Source of the DNA: Collinsella sp.
GTDB lineage: Bacteria > Actinomycetota > Coriobacteriia > Coriobacteriales > Coriobacteriaceae
Assembly (NCBI GenBank): GCA_018381235.1
Contig: JAGZSF010000007.1
Coordinates: 1-64,000 of the forward strand
Direction: 5' to 3'
Length of the DNA stretch: 64,000 bases
The notes under the pieces were generated by a model that searched no databases, was not told the DNA's origin, and saw only the letters and a program-made list of their open reading frames with translations. Below are positions 51,215 through 63,385 of the stretch, one piece after another. Position 1 is the first letter of the stretch, and every line of letters starts with the position of its first letter. A program made the translations under genes and the position numbers.

Positions 51215-52501
51215 ATGCCGTCAACCGTTTTGGTCGGTGCCCAGTGGGGCGATGAGGGCAAGGGTAAGATTTGCGACCTGGTCGCCGGCGACTTCGATGC
51301 CGTCGTGCGCTACTCGGGCGGCAACAACGCCGGTCACACCATCGTCGTCAACGGCAAGAAGTACGGCCTGCACCAGGTGCCCTCCGGCATCATGTATTCT
51401 GACCACGTGTCGGTGATCGGTAACGGCTGCGTCGTCAACCCCAAGGTTGTCCTTGAGGAGATCGACATGTTCGAGGCCGACGGCATCACCACCAAGAACC
51501 TCAAGATTAGCGGCAACGCGCATGTCATCATGCCGTACCACATCGATCTGGATGGCGCCTTTGAGCAGAAGCTCGGCAAGAAGAACATCGGTACCACCAA
51601 GCGCGGCATTGGTCCGTGCTATCAGGACAAGATGGCCCGCATTGGCCTGCGCATGCAGGACATGCTGGACGAGACGCTGTTCCGCGACAAGCTGGAGACC
51701 GCTCTCGCCCGCGTGAACCCCGAGCTCGAGCTCATCTACAACCTGCCCACCTACACCGTGGACCAGATTTGCGACGAGTACCTGCCGATGGCCGAGCGCC
51801 TGCGTCCCTACATCACTGAGACGAGCCTGCTGCTCAACAACATGATCGATGAGGGCAAGAACCTACTGTTTGAGGGTGCCCAGGCGACGCTGCTCGACAT
51901 CGACCACGGAACCTATCCGTACGTGACGTCTTCCAACTGCACCGCCGGCGGCGCCATCACCGGCTCTGGCGTGGGCATGAAGAACGTCGACCGCGTGCTG
52001 GGCGTCATGAAGGCCTATATCACCCGCGTCGGTTCGGGCCCCATGCCCACCGAGCTTTCCTATGAGTCCGAGGCTGGCCACACGCTGACCGAGGAGGGCT
52101 ATGAGTACGGCGTGACCACCGGTCGCCGTCGTCGTTGTGGCTGGTTTGACGGCCCTATCGCCAACTATGCCTCGCGCGTCAACGGCCTCACCGACATCGC
52201 CGTGACCAAGCTCGACGTGCTTTCGGCCTTCGACACCATCAAGGTGTGCGTGGCCTACGACGTCGATGGCGAGCGCTATACCAGCGTGCCCGAGCATCAG
52301 GTGCGCTTTGAGCGTGCCAAGCCCATCTACGAGGAGCTCCCTGGCTGGAAGTGCGACATCACCGGTTGCCGCAGCTTTGACGAGCTGCCGCAGGAGGCTC
52401 AGGACTACGTGGCGTTTATCGAGGATCTGGCACACACCCGCGTGACGTTCATTGGCGTTGGCGCTGGTCGCGAGCAGATCATCAACCGATTCTGGAAGTA
52501 A
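51215..52501 (+). CDS. purA: Adenylosuccinate synthetase
   Basis: GTP-dependent ligase joining IMP and aspartate on the route to AMP. GAQWGDEGKGKICD (P-loop region), NAGHT, and GVTTGRRRRCGW are family landmarks. 428 residues is typical. The product is the substrate of PurB at 7.7 kb. Confidence 0.97.
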   Translation: MPSTVLVGAQWGDEGKGKICDLVAGDFDAVVRYSGGNNAGHTIVVNGKKYGLHQVPSGIMYSDHVSVIGNGCVVNPKVVLEEIDMFEADGITTKNLKISGNAHVIMPYHIDLDGAFEQKLGKKNIGTTKRGIGPCYQDKMARIGLRMQDMLDETLFRDKLETALARVNPELELIYNLPTYTVDQICDEYLPMAERLRPYITETSLLLNNMIDEGKNLLFEGAQATLLDIDHGTYPYVTSSNCTAGGAITGSGVGMKNVDRVLGVMKAYITRVGSGPMPTELSYESEAGHTLTEEGYEYGVTTGRRRRCGWFDGPIANYASRVNGLTDIAVTKLDVLSAFDTIKVCVAYDVDGERYTSVPEHQVRFERAKPIYEELPGWKCDITGCRSFDELPQEAQDYVAFIEDLAHTRVTFIGVGAGREQIINRFWK

Positions 52502-52523
52502 TCGGGACTATTTGGTTATTGCG

Positions 52524-52568
52524 ATATACCCCTTTGCAGCCCAAGCGGGCGGCCGAGGGGTATATTTG
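52524..52568 (+). terminator. Terminator of purA
   Basis: A 10-bp stem, ATATACCCCT with AGGGGTATAT, encloses a 22-base loop and is followed by TTGC. The T run is short, so efficiency is uncertain. Confidence 0.6.
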
Positions 52569-52619
52569 CTTGCAAAGGGCTCGCGCGGAGCGAGCCGTTA
52601 ATCCATAGAGGAGGCACCC

Positions 52620-53924
52620 TTGAAGGCGGACACTCAAACCATCGACATCCTGTTGTTGGGCAGCGGCGGCCGTGAGCATGCTTTGGCAGCTAAGCTCGCG
52701 GCATCACCGCGCGCCGGCAAGCTCTACATCGCGCCGGGCAACGGCGGCACCGCGAGCTGTGGCGAGAACGTTGTTCTCGACGACTGCGATCCTGCGGCCG
52801 TGGCGGCGTTTGCTCAGAGCCACGGATGCGGACTCGTGGTAATTGGCCCCGAGGCTCCGCTCGTGGCGGGCGTGGCCGACGCCGTGCGCGCGGCGGGTAT
52901 TCCCTGCTTTGGCCCGGGTGCCGAGGGCGCCCAGATGGAGGGCTCCAAGCTGTTCTCCAAGCAGCTCATGGAGCGTGCGGGCATTCCGACGGCAGCCTAT
53001 GGTTCGTTTACCGACGAGGCTTCGGCTCTCGCCTACGTGCGCGAGCAGGGCGCCCCGCTGGTTGTCAAGGCCGACGGCCTTGCCGCGGGCAAGGGCGTTA
53101 TCGTGGCGACCGAACTTGAGCAGGCCGAGGAAGCCGTACGCGAGTGCTTTGGCGGCACCTTTGGCGATGCCGGCAACACCGTGGTTATCGAGGAGATGCT
53201 GACCGGCCCCGAGTGCTCGCTGCTGGCCTTTACCGACGGCAAGACCGTGCGCCCCATGGCCACCTCGCAGGACCACAAGCGCGCGCTCGAGGGCGACAAG
53301 GGCCCCAACACCGGCGGCATGGGTGTCTACAGCCCGGTGCCCATCGTGACTGACGAGGAGCACGCCACCATGGTGAAGGTCATGGAGCAGACCGTGGCCG
53401 AGCTCGCTGCCGAGGGTATCGACTACCGCGGCTGCCTGTACGGCGGCTTTATGCTCACGCCTGCCGGCCCCAAGGTGCTGGAGTTCAATGCCCGCTTTGG
53501 CGACCCCGAGACGCAGGTCGTGCTGCCGCGCCTTAAGAACGACCTGGTCGAGGTCATGCTGGCTTGTGCCAACTGCGAGCTCGACCAGATTGAGCTCGAC
53601 TGGCGTGACGAGTGGGCCGTGGCCGTTGTCCTGACGAGCGCGGGCTATCCCGGCAGCTACGAGAAGGGCAAGGTCATCACCGGTATCGCCGATGCCGAGG
53701 CCATGGAGAACGTGACCGTGTACCACGCGGGCACTGCCGTGGTGGACGGCCAGCTCGTGACCAACGGTGGCCGCGTGCTTGCCGTGACCGCTCTGGGCGA
53801 CACGTTCGAGAACGCTCGCAACCTTGCCTACGAGGCCTGCGAGAAGATTGATTTTGAGGGCAAGACCCTGCGTCACGACATCGGCCTGCGCGCGCTGCGC
53901 GGCCGCGACGCCTGGGATGCCTAA
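52620..53924 (+). CDS. purD: Phosphoribosylamine--glycine ligase
   Basis: ATP-grasp enzyme making GAR, the second step of purine synthesis. LLLGSGGREHALAAKL at the N-terminus, KADGLAAGKGV in the ATP-binding part, and DHKRALEGDKGPNTGGMG are diagnostic. A TTG start with GAGGAGG five bases upstream gives 434 residues. Confidence 0.97.
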   Translation: MKADTQTIDILLLGSGGREHALAAKLAASPRAGKLYIAPGNGGTASCGENVVLDDCDPAAVAAFAQSHGCGLVVIGPEAPLVAGVADAVRAAGIPCFGPGAEGAQMEGSKLFSKQLMERAGIPTAAYGSFTDEASALAYVREQGAPLVVKADGLAAGKGVIVATELEQAEEAVRECFGGTFGDAGNTVVIEEMLTGPECSLLAFTDGKTVRPMATSQDHKRALEGDKGPNTGGMGVYSPVPIVTDEEHATMVKVMEQTVAELAAEGIDYRGCLYGGFMLTPAGPKVLEFNARFGDPETQVVLPRLKNDLVEVMLACANCELDQIELDWRDEWAVAVVLTSAGYPGSYEKGKVITGIADAEAMENVTVYHAGTAVVDGQLVTNGGRVLAVTALGDTFENARNLAYEACEKIDFEGKTLRHDIGLRALRGRDAWDA

Positions 53925-53945
53925 AATCCGAGAGGAATGAGACGG

Positions 53946-54641
53946 ATGGACGAGAAGAACGAAGAGCTCGTGGACGCGCAGATCGTCGAAGAGGACAGCC
54001 GCATGTATGGGCACGCCGAGGGCGAGCCTGGTGGCGAGGTCGCTGACGAGCCGGCACTGGTGCTGGGCGACGACGACCCGCACGATGCCGAGCTGCACGA
54101 GAAGATTCTTTCGGAGGAGTGCGCCTGGAAGGGCAAGATCCTTGACGTCCACCGTCTTGAGGTTGAGCTGCCCAACGGTCACCGCAGCGCCCGCGATATC
54201 GTTCGCCATCCGGGTGCGGCGGCCGTTGTGGCACTGACCGAGAGCGGCAAGATCGTGCTGGTGCGTCAGTACCGCACCGCCATCGACCGCGTGACGGTCG
54301 AGATTCCCGCCGGCAAGCTCGATCCAGGCGAGGACCCGCTCGATTGCGCCAAGCGCGAACTGCATGAGGAGACCGGCTTTAGGGCTGGTCGTATTCGCTT
54401 TTTGACGTCGATTGTCACGTCCTGCGGTTTTTGCGATGAGATCATCCACATCTACTTGGCCACCAAGCTCGAGTTTGATGCGCCCAACCCCGATGATGAC
54501 GAGTTTGTCAACGTGGACCTGGTGCCGCTGCACGAGCTGATCGACGCCGTGCTCGACGGCAAGATCGAAGACGCCAAGACCGTCGTGGGCGCCTTGGCCT
54601 GCGATAGCATCGCACATAGGTTGGGCGGAGCCGAACTGTAA
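53946..54641 (+). CDS. NUDIX hydrolase, ADP-ribose pyrophosphatase type
   Basis: A 231-residue protein with a complete NUDIX box (GKLDPGEDPLDCAKRELHEE followed by TGF). The spacing and the IPAGKLDPGE lead-in resemble ADP-ribose pyrophosphatases (NudF). An acidic N-terminal extension of about 55 residues precedes the domain. The ATG at 53946 has AGGA nine bases upstream. It lies 21 bases after purD. Confidence 0.85.
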   Translation: MDEKNEELVDAQIVEEDSRMYGHAEGEPGGEVADEPALVLGDDDPHDAELHEKILSEECAWKGKILDVHRLEVELPNGHRSARDIVRHPGAAAVVALTESGKIVLVRQYRTAIDRVTVEIPAGKLDPGEDPLDCAKRELHEETGFRAGRIRFLTSIVTSCGFCDEIIHIYLATKLEFDAPNPDDDEFVNVDLVPLHELIDAVLDGKIEDAKTVVGALACDSIAHRLGGAEL

Positions 54642-54653
54642 CGAGTGGGGATA

Positions 54654-54692
54654 GCCCTGGGGCAAGTACTACTGATTGCTTTGTCCCAGGGC
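54654..54692 (+). terminator. Weak stem-loop before the ABC transporter gene
   Basis: GCCCTGGG (54654-54661) pairs with CCCAGGGC (54685-54692) across a 23-base loop. There is no T run, so it may instead be a leader structure. Confidence 0.4.
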
Positions 54693-54723
54693 CTTACGTT
54701 GCTGATATTTCTTTGAGGATCAC

Positions 54724-56496
54724 ATGCTGAAAAGGTTTTTGTCTTATTACGAGCACCAGATGGGGCTTTTTGTTGCTGATACTGTTTGCGCTCTGGTGCT
54801 TGCCGCAATTGACCTTGCGTTTCCTATTATCCTGCGCAATTTGACCGGTGGGCTGTTTACTCAGGGTCAGGCTGCCATTATGCAGGCGCTCGGCATGATC
54901 GCGGTGGGTTTGGTGCTGATGTATGCCGTCCGCTGCGCCTGCCGCTACTTTGTGAGCTATTGGGGTCACGTGATGGGCGCGCGCATGGAGTCCAAGATGC
55001 GCGAGGACCTGTTCGACCAGTATGAGCGCTTTAGCTTTGCGTACTTCGACCGCAACAGCTCGGGCGACATGATGAGCCGCGTGGTCAACGACCTGTTCGA
55101 TATCTGCGAGGCGGCGCACCACGTGCCCGAGTGGATTATCATCTGCGGCATCGAGATCATCGGCTCGTTTGTGATCCTCTTTACCATCGCCCCGGTGCTG
55201 GCGCTTGCTATGGCTGTGGTGACGGCAGCGTTTGCGGTCATCATGTTTTGGCAGAACATGCGCATGCGCGAGGTCTTTAGCGACAACCGCAAAAAGATCA
55301 GCGGCATCAATGCGCAGCTGCAGGATTCGCTTGCGGGCATGCGCGTAGTCAAGAGTTTTGCCAATGAGGAGACCGAACGCTTCAAGTTCCGCGCCTCGAA
55401 CGACCGCTACCTTTCTTCCAAGGAGAACATGTATCACGCCATGGGCGTCTATACCGCGACGTATGGCCTGCTCTCGGGTGTACTCTATGTGATCGTGGTG
55501 CTGCTGGGTGGCTGGCTGGTCGCCCAGGGGCAGCTGCAAGCGGTCGATATGGCGACCTTTGCACTCTATATTTCGCTGTTCTGCACGCCGCTCGAGACAC
55601 TCGTCAATTCGGCCGAAACGTATCAGAAGGCTATCGCCGGCTTTAAGCGTATGGACGAGGTGCTCTCGACCGCGCCGGATATCCAGGACAAGCCGGGCGC
55701 TACGGATCTGCAGGTGACTGCCGGCGCCGTGGAGTATCACGACGTGTGCTTTAACTACGAGGATGTTGAGCTGGGCGAGGGCGATGCCGACGAGCGTCTC
55801 GTTATCGACCATATGGACCTGTCCATCAAGCCCGGGCAGACCATCGCTTTGGTTGGCCCTTCGGGCGGTGGCAAGTCCACGACCTGTTCGCTGCTGCCGC
55901 GCTTTTATGACGTGGCTGCCGGATCCATTAGCATCGACGGCCAGGACGTGCGTGATGTGACGCAGCAGAGCCTGCGTCGCGCCATCGGCCTGGTGCAGCA
56001 GGATGTCTATCTATTTGACGGTACGATTGGCGAGAACATCGCCTACGGCAAGCCGGGCGCTACGGCAGAAGAGATCGCCGAGGCCGCCCGTCGCGCCAAC
56101 ATCGATGCCTTTATCGAGTCGCTTCCGCAGGGCTACGACACCGTGGTGGGCGAGCGCGGCAGCCGTCTTTCGGGCGGACAGAAGCAGCGCGTTGCCATCG
56201 CGCGCGTGTTTCTCAAGAACCCCAAGATCCTGATTTTGGACGAGGCGACGAGTGCTTTGGATAACGAGAGCGAGGAGGCGGTGCAGGAGTCACTCGAAGA
56301 GCTGGCACGCGGCCGCACCACGATTATCATCGCCCACCGTCTTTCGACCATTAAGCATGCCGATGAGATTGCGACCGTTGAGCATGGTCGCGTTGTGGAG
56401 CGTGGCACGCACGAGGAGCTTCTCGCCCGTGGCGGCACCTATGCCCGTTACTATCGAATGCAGTTCGAAGGTGCGCGTGCGCACGAGCTCGACTGA
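54724..56496 (+). CDS. ABC exporter, fused membrane and ATPase domains
   Basis: A 590-residue half-transporter of the MsbA/BmrA type. Six hydrophobic segments (about 15-320) precede a nucleotide-binding domain with Walker A GPSGGGKST (about 377-385), signature LSGGQ (about 481), Walker B ILILDEATS and AHRLST. It would work as a homodimer since no second half-transporter gene is next to it. Substrate unknown. A membrane-anchored protein gene follows after 19 bases. Confidence 0.92.
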   Translation: MLKRFLSYYEHQMGLFVADTVCALVLAAIDLAFPIILRNLTGGLFTQGQAAIMQALGMIAVGLVLMYAVRCACRYFVSYWGHVMGARMESKMREDLFDQYERFSFAYFDRNSSGDMMSRVVNDLFDICEAAHHVPEWIIICGIEIIGSFVILFTIAPVLALAMAVVTAAFAVIMFWQNMRMREVFSDNRKKISGINAQLQDSLAGMRVVKSFANEETERFKFRASNDRYLSSKENMYHAMGVYTATYGLLSGVLYVIVVLLGGWLVAQGQLQAVDMATFALYISLFCTPLETLVNSAETYQKAIAGFKRMDEVLSTAPDIQDKPGATDLQVTAGAVEYHDVCFNYEDVELGEGDADERLVIDHMDLSIKPGQTIALVGPSGGGKSTTCSLLPRFYDVAAGSISIDGQDVRDVTQQSLRRAIGLVQQDVYLFDGTIGENIAYGKPGATAEEIAEAARRANIDAFIESLPQGYDTVVGERGSRLSGGQKQRVAIARVFLKNPKILILDEATSALDNESEEAVQESLEELARGRTTIIIAHRLSTIKHADEIATVEHGRVVERGTHEELLARGGTYARYYRMQFEGARAHELD

Positions 56497-56515
56497 TTGA
56501 TATGACAGGAAGTTT

Positions 56516-57481
56516 ATGGCTGACAAGAACCCTTTGACTCCGGAAGAAGTGACGGAGTTATTCTCCGAAATCGATGCATCCGGCGTCTTGGATCCCACGC
56601 TCGCCAAAAAGCGTACCGAGCGCATGCGTGAGAAGGAGGCTGCGGCCAAGCGCGGTGACAAAGCGGCGCTAGCGCAGCTGCGCAGCGAGGACCGCGCGAG
56701 CCAGGCAAAACATATCGACCCGCTGTCCGAGGACGATCCTTCGGGCTCGCAGGTGAGCCATACCATTACGAAGACCGCGATGGCCGTGGTCATCGGTATT
56801 TTGGTGCTGATCGTGGGCATGCAGATTGGCTACGGCGTGATGCGTCGTCTGAACACCGCCAACCTGTCCGAGAGCGTTTCGGTCGATACCGTTTCGACGG
56901 CGCTGAAGGGCGGCCTTGAGTGGGGCAACGGCTTTACGCAGTTCCCGCTCGACTTCACCGTCGATGAAGCCGATGAACGCACGGGCACGGTCGAGGTGAC
57001 GGTGTTGGACACATCGTCTGCCAACGAGCTCGAGCTGCTGTCCAACGGGCAGATCCAGGCCGCGGCGCTTGCGACCAACGCGCTGCTCAACGATAAGATC
57101 GACCGCGTGGTGTATAACGTTCACGCCTATATCGACGAGGATAGCAACATTCAGCACGATTCCTTCTTTGGCATGTTCCCCGCGCGGGGCCACCAGAGCG
57201 CCATTTTGACGTTCGTGTGGACCAAGAGCTCATCCAACGCCACGAGTATCGACTGGAAGATGCGCATCGTGAGTATGGATGACACCATTGCCGAGCGCAT
57301 TCAGAAGCAGGTGAACTCGGTGTCGTCGTTGATTGAGGACCCGGTGGTGAGCCAGACCAAGATTGACGAGGAAAAGGCCGAACGTGACTTGGAGCATCGT
57401 CTGCATGGCCGCGAGATTTTCCGCGGTGGCAAGCCCGATCGCACGCCGTCCGAACTGCTGGAGCAGGACAAGAAAAAATAA
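56516..57481 (+). CDS. Single-pass membrane protein following the ABC exporter
   Basis: A 321-residue protein with a charged N-terminal cytoplasmic part, one transmembrane segment (about 87-108, AMAVVIGILVLIVGMQIGYGV) and an extracytoplasmic domain of about 190 residues that I do not recognise, ending in a charged Lys-rich tail. It starts 19 bases after the exporter gene, so it may be co-transcribed and act with it. Confidence 0.75.
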   Translation: MADKNPLTPEEVTELFSEIDASGVLDPTLAKKRTERMREKEAAAKRGDKAALAQLRSEDRASQAKHIDPLSEDDPSGSQVSHTITKTAMAVVIGILVLIVGMQIGYGVMRRLNTANLSESVSVDTVSTALKGGLEWGNGFTQFPLDFTVDEADERTGTVEVTVLDTSSANELELLSNGQIQAAALATNALLNDKIDRVVYNVHAYIDEDSNIQHDSFFGMFPARGHQSAILTFVWTKSSSNATSIDWKMRIVSMDDTIAERIQKQVNSVSSLIEDPVVSQTKIDEEKAERDLEHRLHGREIFRGGKPDRTPSELLEQDKKK

Positions 57482-57487
57482 GACGCC

Positions 57488-57528
57488 ATCATCCCGCGTG
57501 AGCCACAAGCCTCGCGGGATGATTTTTT
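57488..57528 (+). terminator. Terminator after the membrane protein gene
   Basis: An 11-bp perfect stem, ATCATCCCGCG with CGCGGGATGAT, followed by six T. Confidence 0.92.
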
Positions 57529-57659
57529 AATCCCCGTCCCAGAAAAATCATTATGCATAGAAAGTCATAATTATCATTTCGTAAACATTTCGATGAAATT
57601 AACGCCATGAGGCATACTTGCGGTTACAATACCGCGAGGCCTAACTACACACCTTTAAG

Positions 57660-57677
57660 CCGGTCCTGTGAGACCGG
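57660..57677 (+). promoter_or_regulatory. PyrR-binding-type hairpin overlapping the carA ribosome binding site
   Basis: A 6-bp stem CCGGTC/GACCGG encloses CTGTGA. The top, GTCCTGTGAGACC, fits the PyrR recognition loop (GUCC-N-G-N-GAG-N-C). The Shine-Dalgarno AAGGAG begins two bases after the hairpin. Binding of PyrR with UMP would then hide the ribosome site, as described for mycobacterial pyr leaders. No pyrR gene is in this window. Confidence 0.72.
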
Positions 57678-57688
57678 GAAGGAGAACT

Positions 57689-59128
57689 ATGGCGAACAAC
57701 CATATCGCGGGCGCTGCCGCCCGCACCTTCGCGCCCAGCGAGCTTTGCCAGCGTATGCTGGCCAAAACCAGCAAGGGCACCTGCGGTCCCTGCATCCTGT
57801 ATCTTGAGGATGGGACCATTTTTTATGGACGTGCATGCGGCGCCGAGGGCACCGCGACCGGCGAAGTCTGCTTCAACACCTCGCTCGAGGGCTACTTTGA
57901 GGTCATGACCGACCCGAGTTATGCCGGCCAAATCGTAACCATGACCTATCCGCAGATCGGCAACTACGGTATCGACGAGACCGACGTCCAGTCGGCCTTC
58001 CCCGGCGACGCCGTGCGCCCTGCGAGCGCTCCGGCTATGCGCGGCATGATCGTTCGCGACATGTGCACCACGCCTTCTAACTGGCGCTCGGCCGTCAGCG
58101 TGCCGGAGTATCTGCGCGCCCACGGCATCGTCGCTATCGAGGGCGTCGACACCCGCGCTCTGGTACGCCACCTGCGCGACAATGGTTCCAAGATGGGCAT
58201 TATCTCGACCGAGATCTTCGACGTCGACGAGCTTGCCGAGCGTCTGGCCGCAGCGCCCACGCTGGTAGGCGAGAACCTGGTCAAGACCGTAAGTTGCCCC
58301 GCGCCTCACGAGTTTGCCGCCGTCGACCTGCCTGCCACGCATGACTTTGCGCTTTCGACTGCCGCTCCTGCCCGTCACAAAGTGGTCGCCTACGACTGCG
58401 GTGTGAAGCGCGGCATTCTGGAGGGGCTGGTCCGCGCCGGCTGCGACCTTACCGTCGTGCCGTGGGACACGCCCGCGAGTGAGGTGCTCGACATGAATCC
58501 CGACGGCGTCTTTTTGTCCAATGGCCCCGGCGACCCCGACGCCGTGGTGGAGACCTACGAGCAGGTGCAGCAGCTGATCGGCAAGGTGCCGGTCTTTGGC
58601 ATTTGCCTGGGCCATCAGATGATCAGCCTGGCCTGCGGCGCCCAGATGGAAAAGCTTAAATTCGGTCACCGCGGTGGCAACCAGCCGGTCATGAACCTGG
58701 TAAGCCGTCGCGTGGAGATTACCGCGCAAAACCATGGCTTTGGCCTGCTGTTCCCCAGCCTGGGCAAGCTTGTCCCCGAGCTTTCCGGCGGCGAGACCGA
58801 ACATGCGGCCGACGGCGACCTGCGCGTCTGGGTGCGCCGCGGAATCGCGCCGGTCGTGATGAACGAGCGCTTTGGCCGCATTCGCCTAACACATGTGAAC
58901 CTCAACGACGGCACCGCCGAGGGCATCCAGCTGCTCGACGCCCCGTGCTTCTCGGTCCAGTACCACCCCGAGGCCTCGCCTGGCCCCACCGATGCCCACT
59001 ATCTCTTTACCGCCTTTACGCGACTCATGGACGGCGAGGAGAACTACCTGGACATCGACACCGCGAAGGACCGCCTCGCCGGCTGGAATTTTGCCGAGAC
59101 CGCCGCGACCGAGACCGAGGAGAACTAA
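57689..59128 (+). CDS. carA: Carbamoyl-phosphate synthase small subunit
   Basis: Glutaminase subunit that supplies ammonia to CarB for carbamoyl phosphate (pyrimidines and arginine). N-terminal small-subunit domain (LEDGTIFYGRACG, GYFEVMTDPSY), then class I glutamine amidotransferase with catalytic Cys306 in FGICLGHQ and the His-Glu pair in QYHPEASPGP. An N-terminal extension of about 40 residues precedes the core, giving 479 residues. The ATG at 57689 follows AAGGAG. Confidence 0.96.
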   Translation: MANNHIAGAAARTFAPSELCQRMLAKTSKGTCGPCILYLEDGTIFYGRACGAEGTATGEVCFNTSLEGYFEVMTDPSYAGQIVTMTYPQIGNYGIDETDVQSAFPGDAVRPASAPAMRGMIVRDMCTTPSNWRSAVSVPEYLRAHGIVAIEGVDTRALVRHLRDNGSKMGIISTEIFDVDELAERLAAAPTLVGENLVKTVSCPAPHEFAAVDLPATHDFALSTAAPARHKVVAYDCGVKRGILEGLVRAGCDLTVVPWDTPASEVLDMNPDGVFLSNGPGDPDAVVETYEQVQQLIGKVPVFGICLGHQMISLACGAQMEKLKFGHRGGNQPVMNLVSRRVEITAQNHGFGLLFPSLGKLVPELSGGETEHAADGDLRVWVRRGIAPVVMNERFGRIRLTHVNLNDGTAEGIQLLDAPCFSVQYHPEASPGPTDAHYLFTAFTRLMDGEENYLDIDTAKDRLAGWNFAETAATETEEN

Positions 59129-59129
59129 C

Positions 59130-62444
<3,315 letters not shown>

Positions 62445-62455
62445 TTGACCTGTCC

Positions 62456-62546
62456 GGCCGGGGCGGGAGGGGCCGAGATTTCCCCCTTTCGCTCCGGCTG
62501 CAAGCAGAGTCGTTCAGGAGGAAACTCGGCCCCTCCCGCCCCGGCC
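62456..62546. repeat. Long GC-rich palindrome downstream of carB
   Basis: A perfect 22-bp inverted repeat (62456-62477 with 62525-62546), extended by TTTCC/GGAAA after one mismatch. The loop is about 36 bases. No T run follows, and a conventional terminator lies 72 bases further on. It resembles the gyrA palindrome in position rather than sequence. Confidence 0.8.
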
Positions 62547-62618
62547 TACGGTGACTCAATTGCACCGTGTGCTGCCGAAGGGGCTTTGCGCGATGATTGG
62601 GGCTGAACAGAAAATGAG

Positions 62619-62660
62619 TGTGGGCTCTGTCGTTCATTCGGACGACAGAGCCCACATTTT
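62619..62660 (+). terminator. Terminator downstream of carB
   Basis: A 15-bp perfect stem (TGTGGGCTCTGTCGT with its complement), eight-base loop, then TTTT. Confidence 0.88.
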
Positions 62661-62726
62661 GTATGGGGCCTTCAGGTGAATTGCAATCATATGAAGGCCT
62701 TTTACCAAGGGAGAGATATGTCTTTG

Positions 62727-62927
62727 GACAGTTAGTTCAGATTTGTATTTCTCAAAGAGCAGAAGTCGGTTAATTTAGGCTCAATTGAACTGTTTTCGCT
62801 TTCCTAATGAGGCAGATATGCTTACTCAAGGGCGGAAAAGGCTTATCGCTGGGTCCCAGTGACTCAAAAACCGAGATGATTAAGCAAAAGCCACTGCCAA
62901 AAAAATACAAATCTGAACTAACTGCCC
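62727..62927. mobile_element. MITE-like element with 25-bp terminal inverted repeats
   Basis: A 201-bp segment with ends GGACAGTTAGTTCAGATTTG... and the complementary right end; 24 of 25 terminal bases match, 22 of them contiguous (62730-62751 with 62903-62924). No open reading frame spans it. No obvious target duplication is seen beside it. It is AT-richer than its surroundings. It may be a non-autonomous element or a structured RNA. Confidence 0.55.
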
Positions 62928-63385
62928 ACCACCCTCTGTCAACCTTTCTATTCAAACCAAATCAGCCAACGTATGTCATAGCAATCCCCGGTAGGTCGCA
63001 GGGTGGCGGCTGAGCCTTTTCTTCGGGAAACTTCGCGAAGTCCAGTTCCCGAGGGAAAGGTATGGTCTGTGTAATACCAGATAAACAGTACATTTTTGCT
63101 TAATTGATATTTGGGAGAAGAACCAATTGGTGTGGCTTATTAAGCCCACTTTGCCATTGACGCTCATTTTAATACCACTGGGAGAATTCCGAACTTGGTT
63201 GCGCAACTGCTCCTGTATGCTGATTTAACCTAATAGGTGGATATCTGGTTACTACCAGTTGACCACTTGGTAACGGGTGGGCCCACTGCACGGAATGTAC
63301 CGAACACCCCTCCCGTTTGATGCGTGCGCCATGCTGCAGGGCGTGCGTCCGCGACACTTCCGCATGTCGGAGGGAAGGAGTCCAG
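62928..63385. other. Intergenic region upstream of the GH31 gene
   Basis: About 460 bases without a gene. One long stem-loop lies at 63015-63060 (CCTTT/AAAGG and CGGGAA/TTCCCG pairs around ACTTCGCGAAGT). Short stems CTGGT/ACCAG occur near 63250-63262. AAGGAG lies five bases before the GH31 start. I recognise no riboswitch class. Confidence 0.5.

Noticed and set aside
62727..62927. Insertion sequence with transposase
   Set aside because: Inverted repeats are present but no transposase frame is found, so only a MITE-like label is supported.
62880..63060. Cyclic-di-GMP-type riboswitch upstream of the GH31 gene
   Set aside because: Only small fragments such as GGTAGGTCGC resemble it; the conserved core segments are missing.
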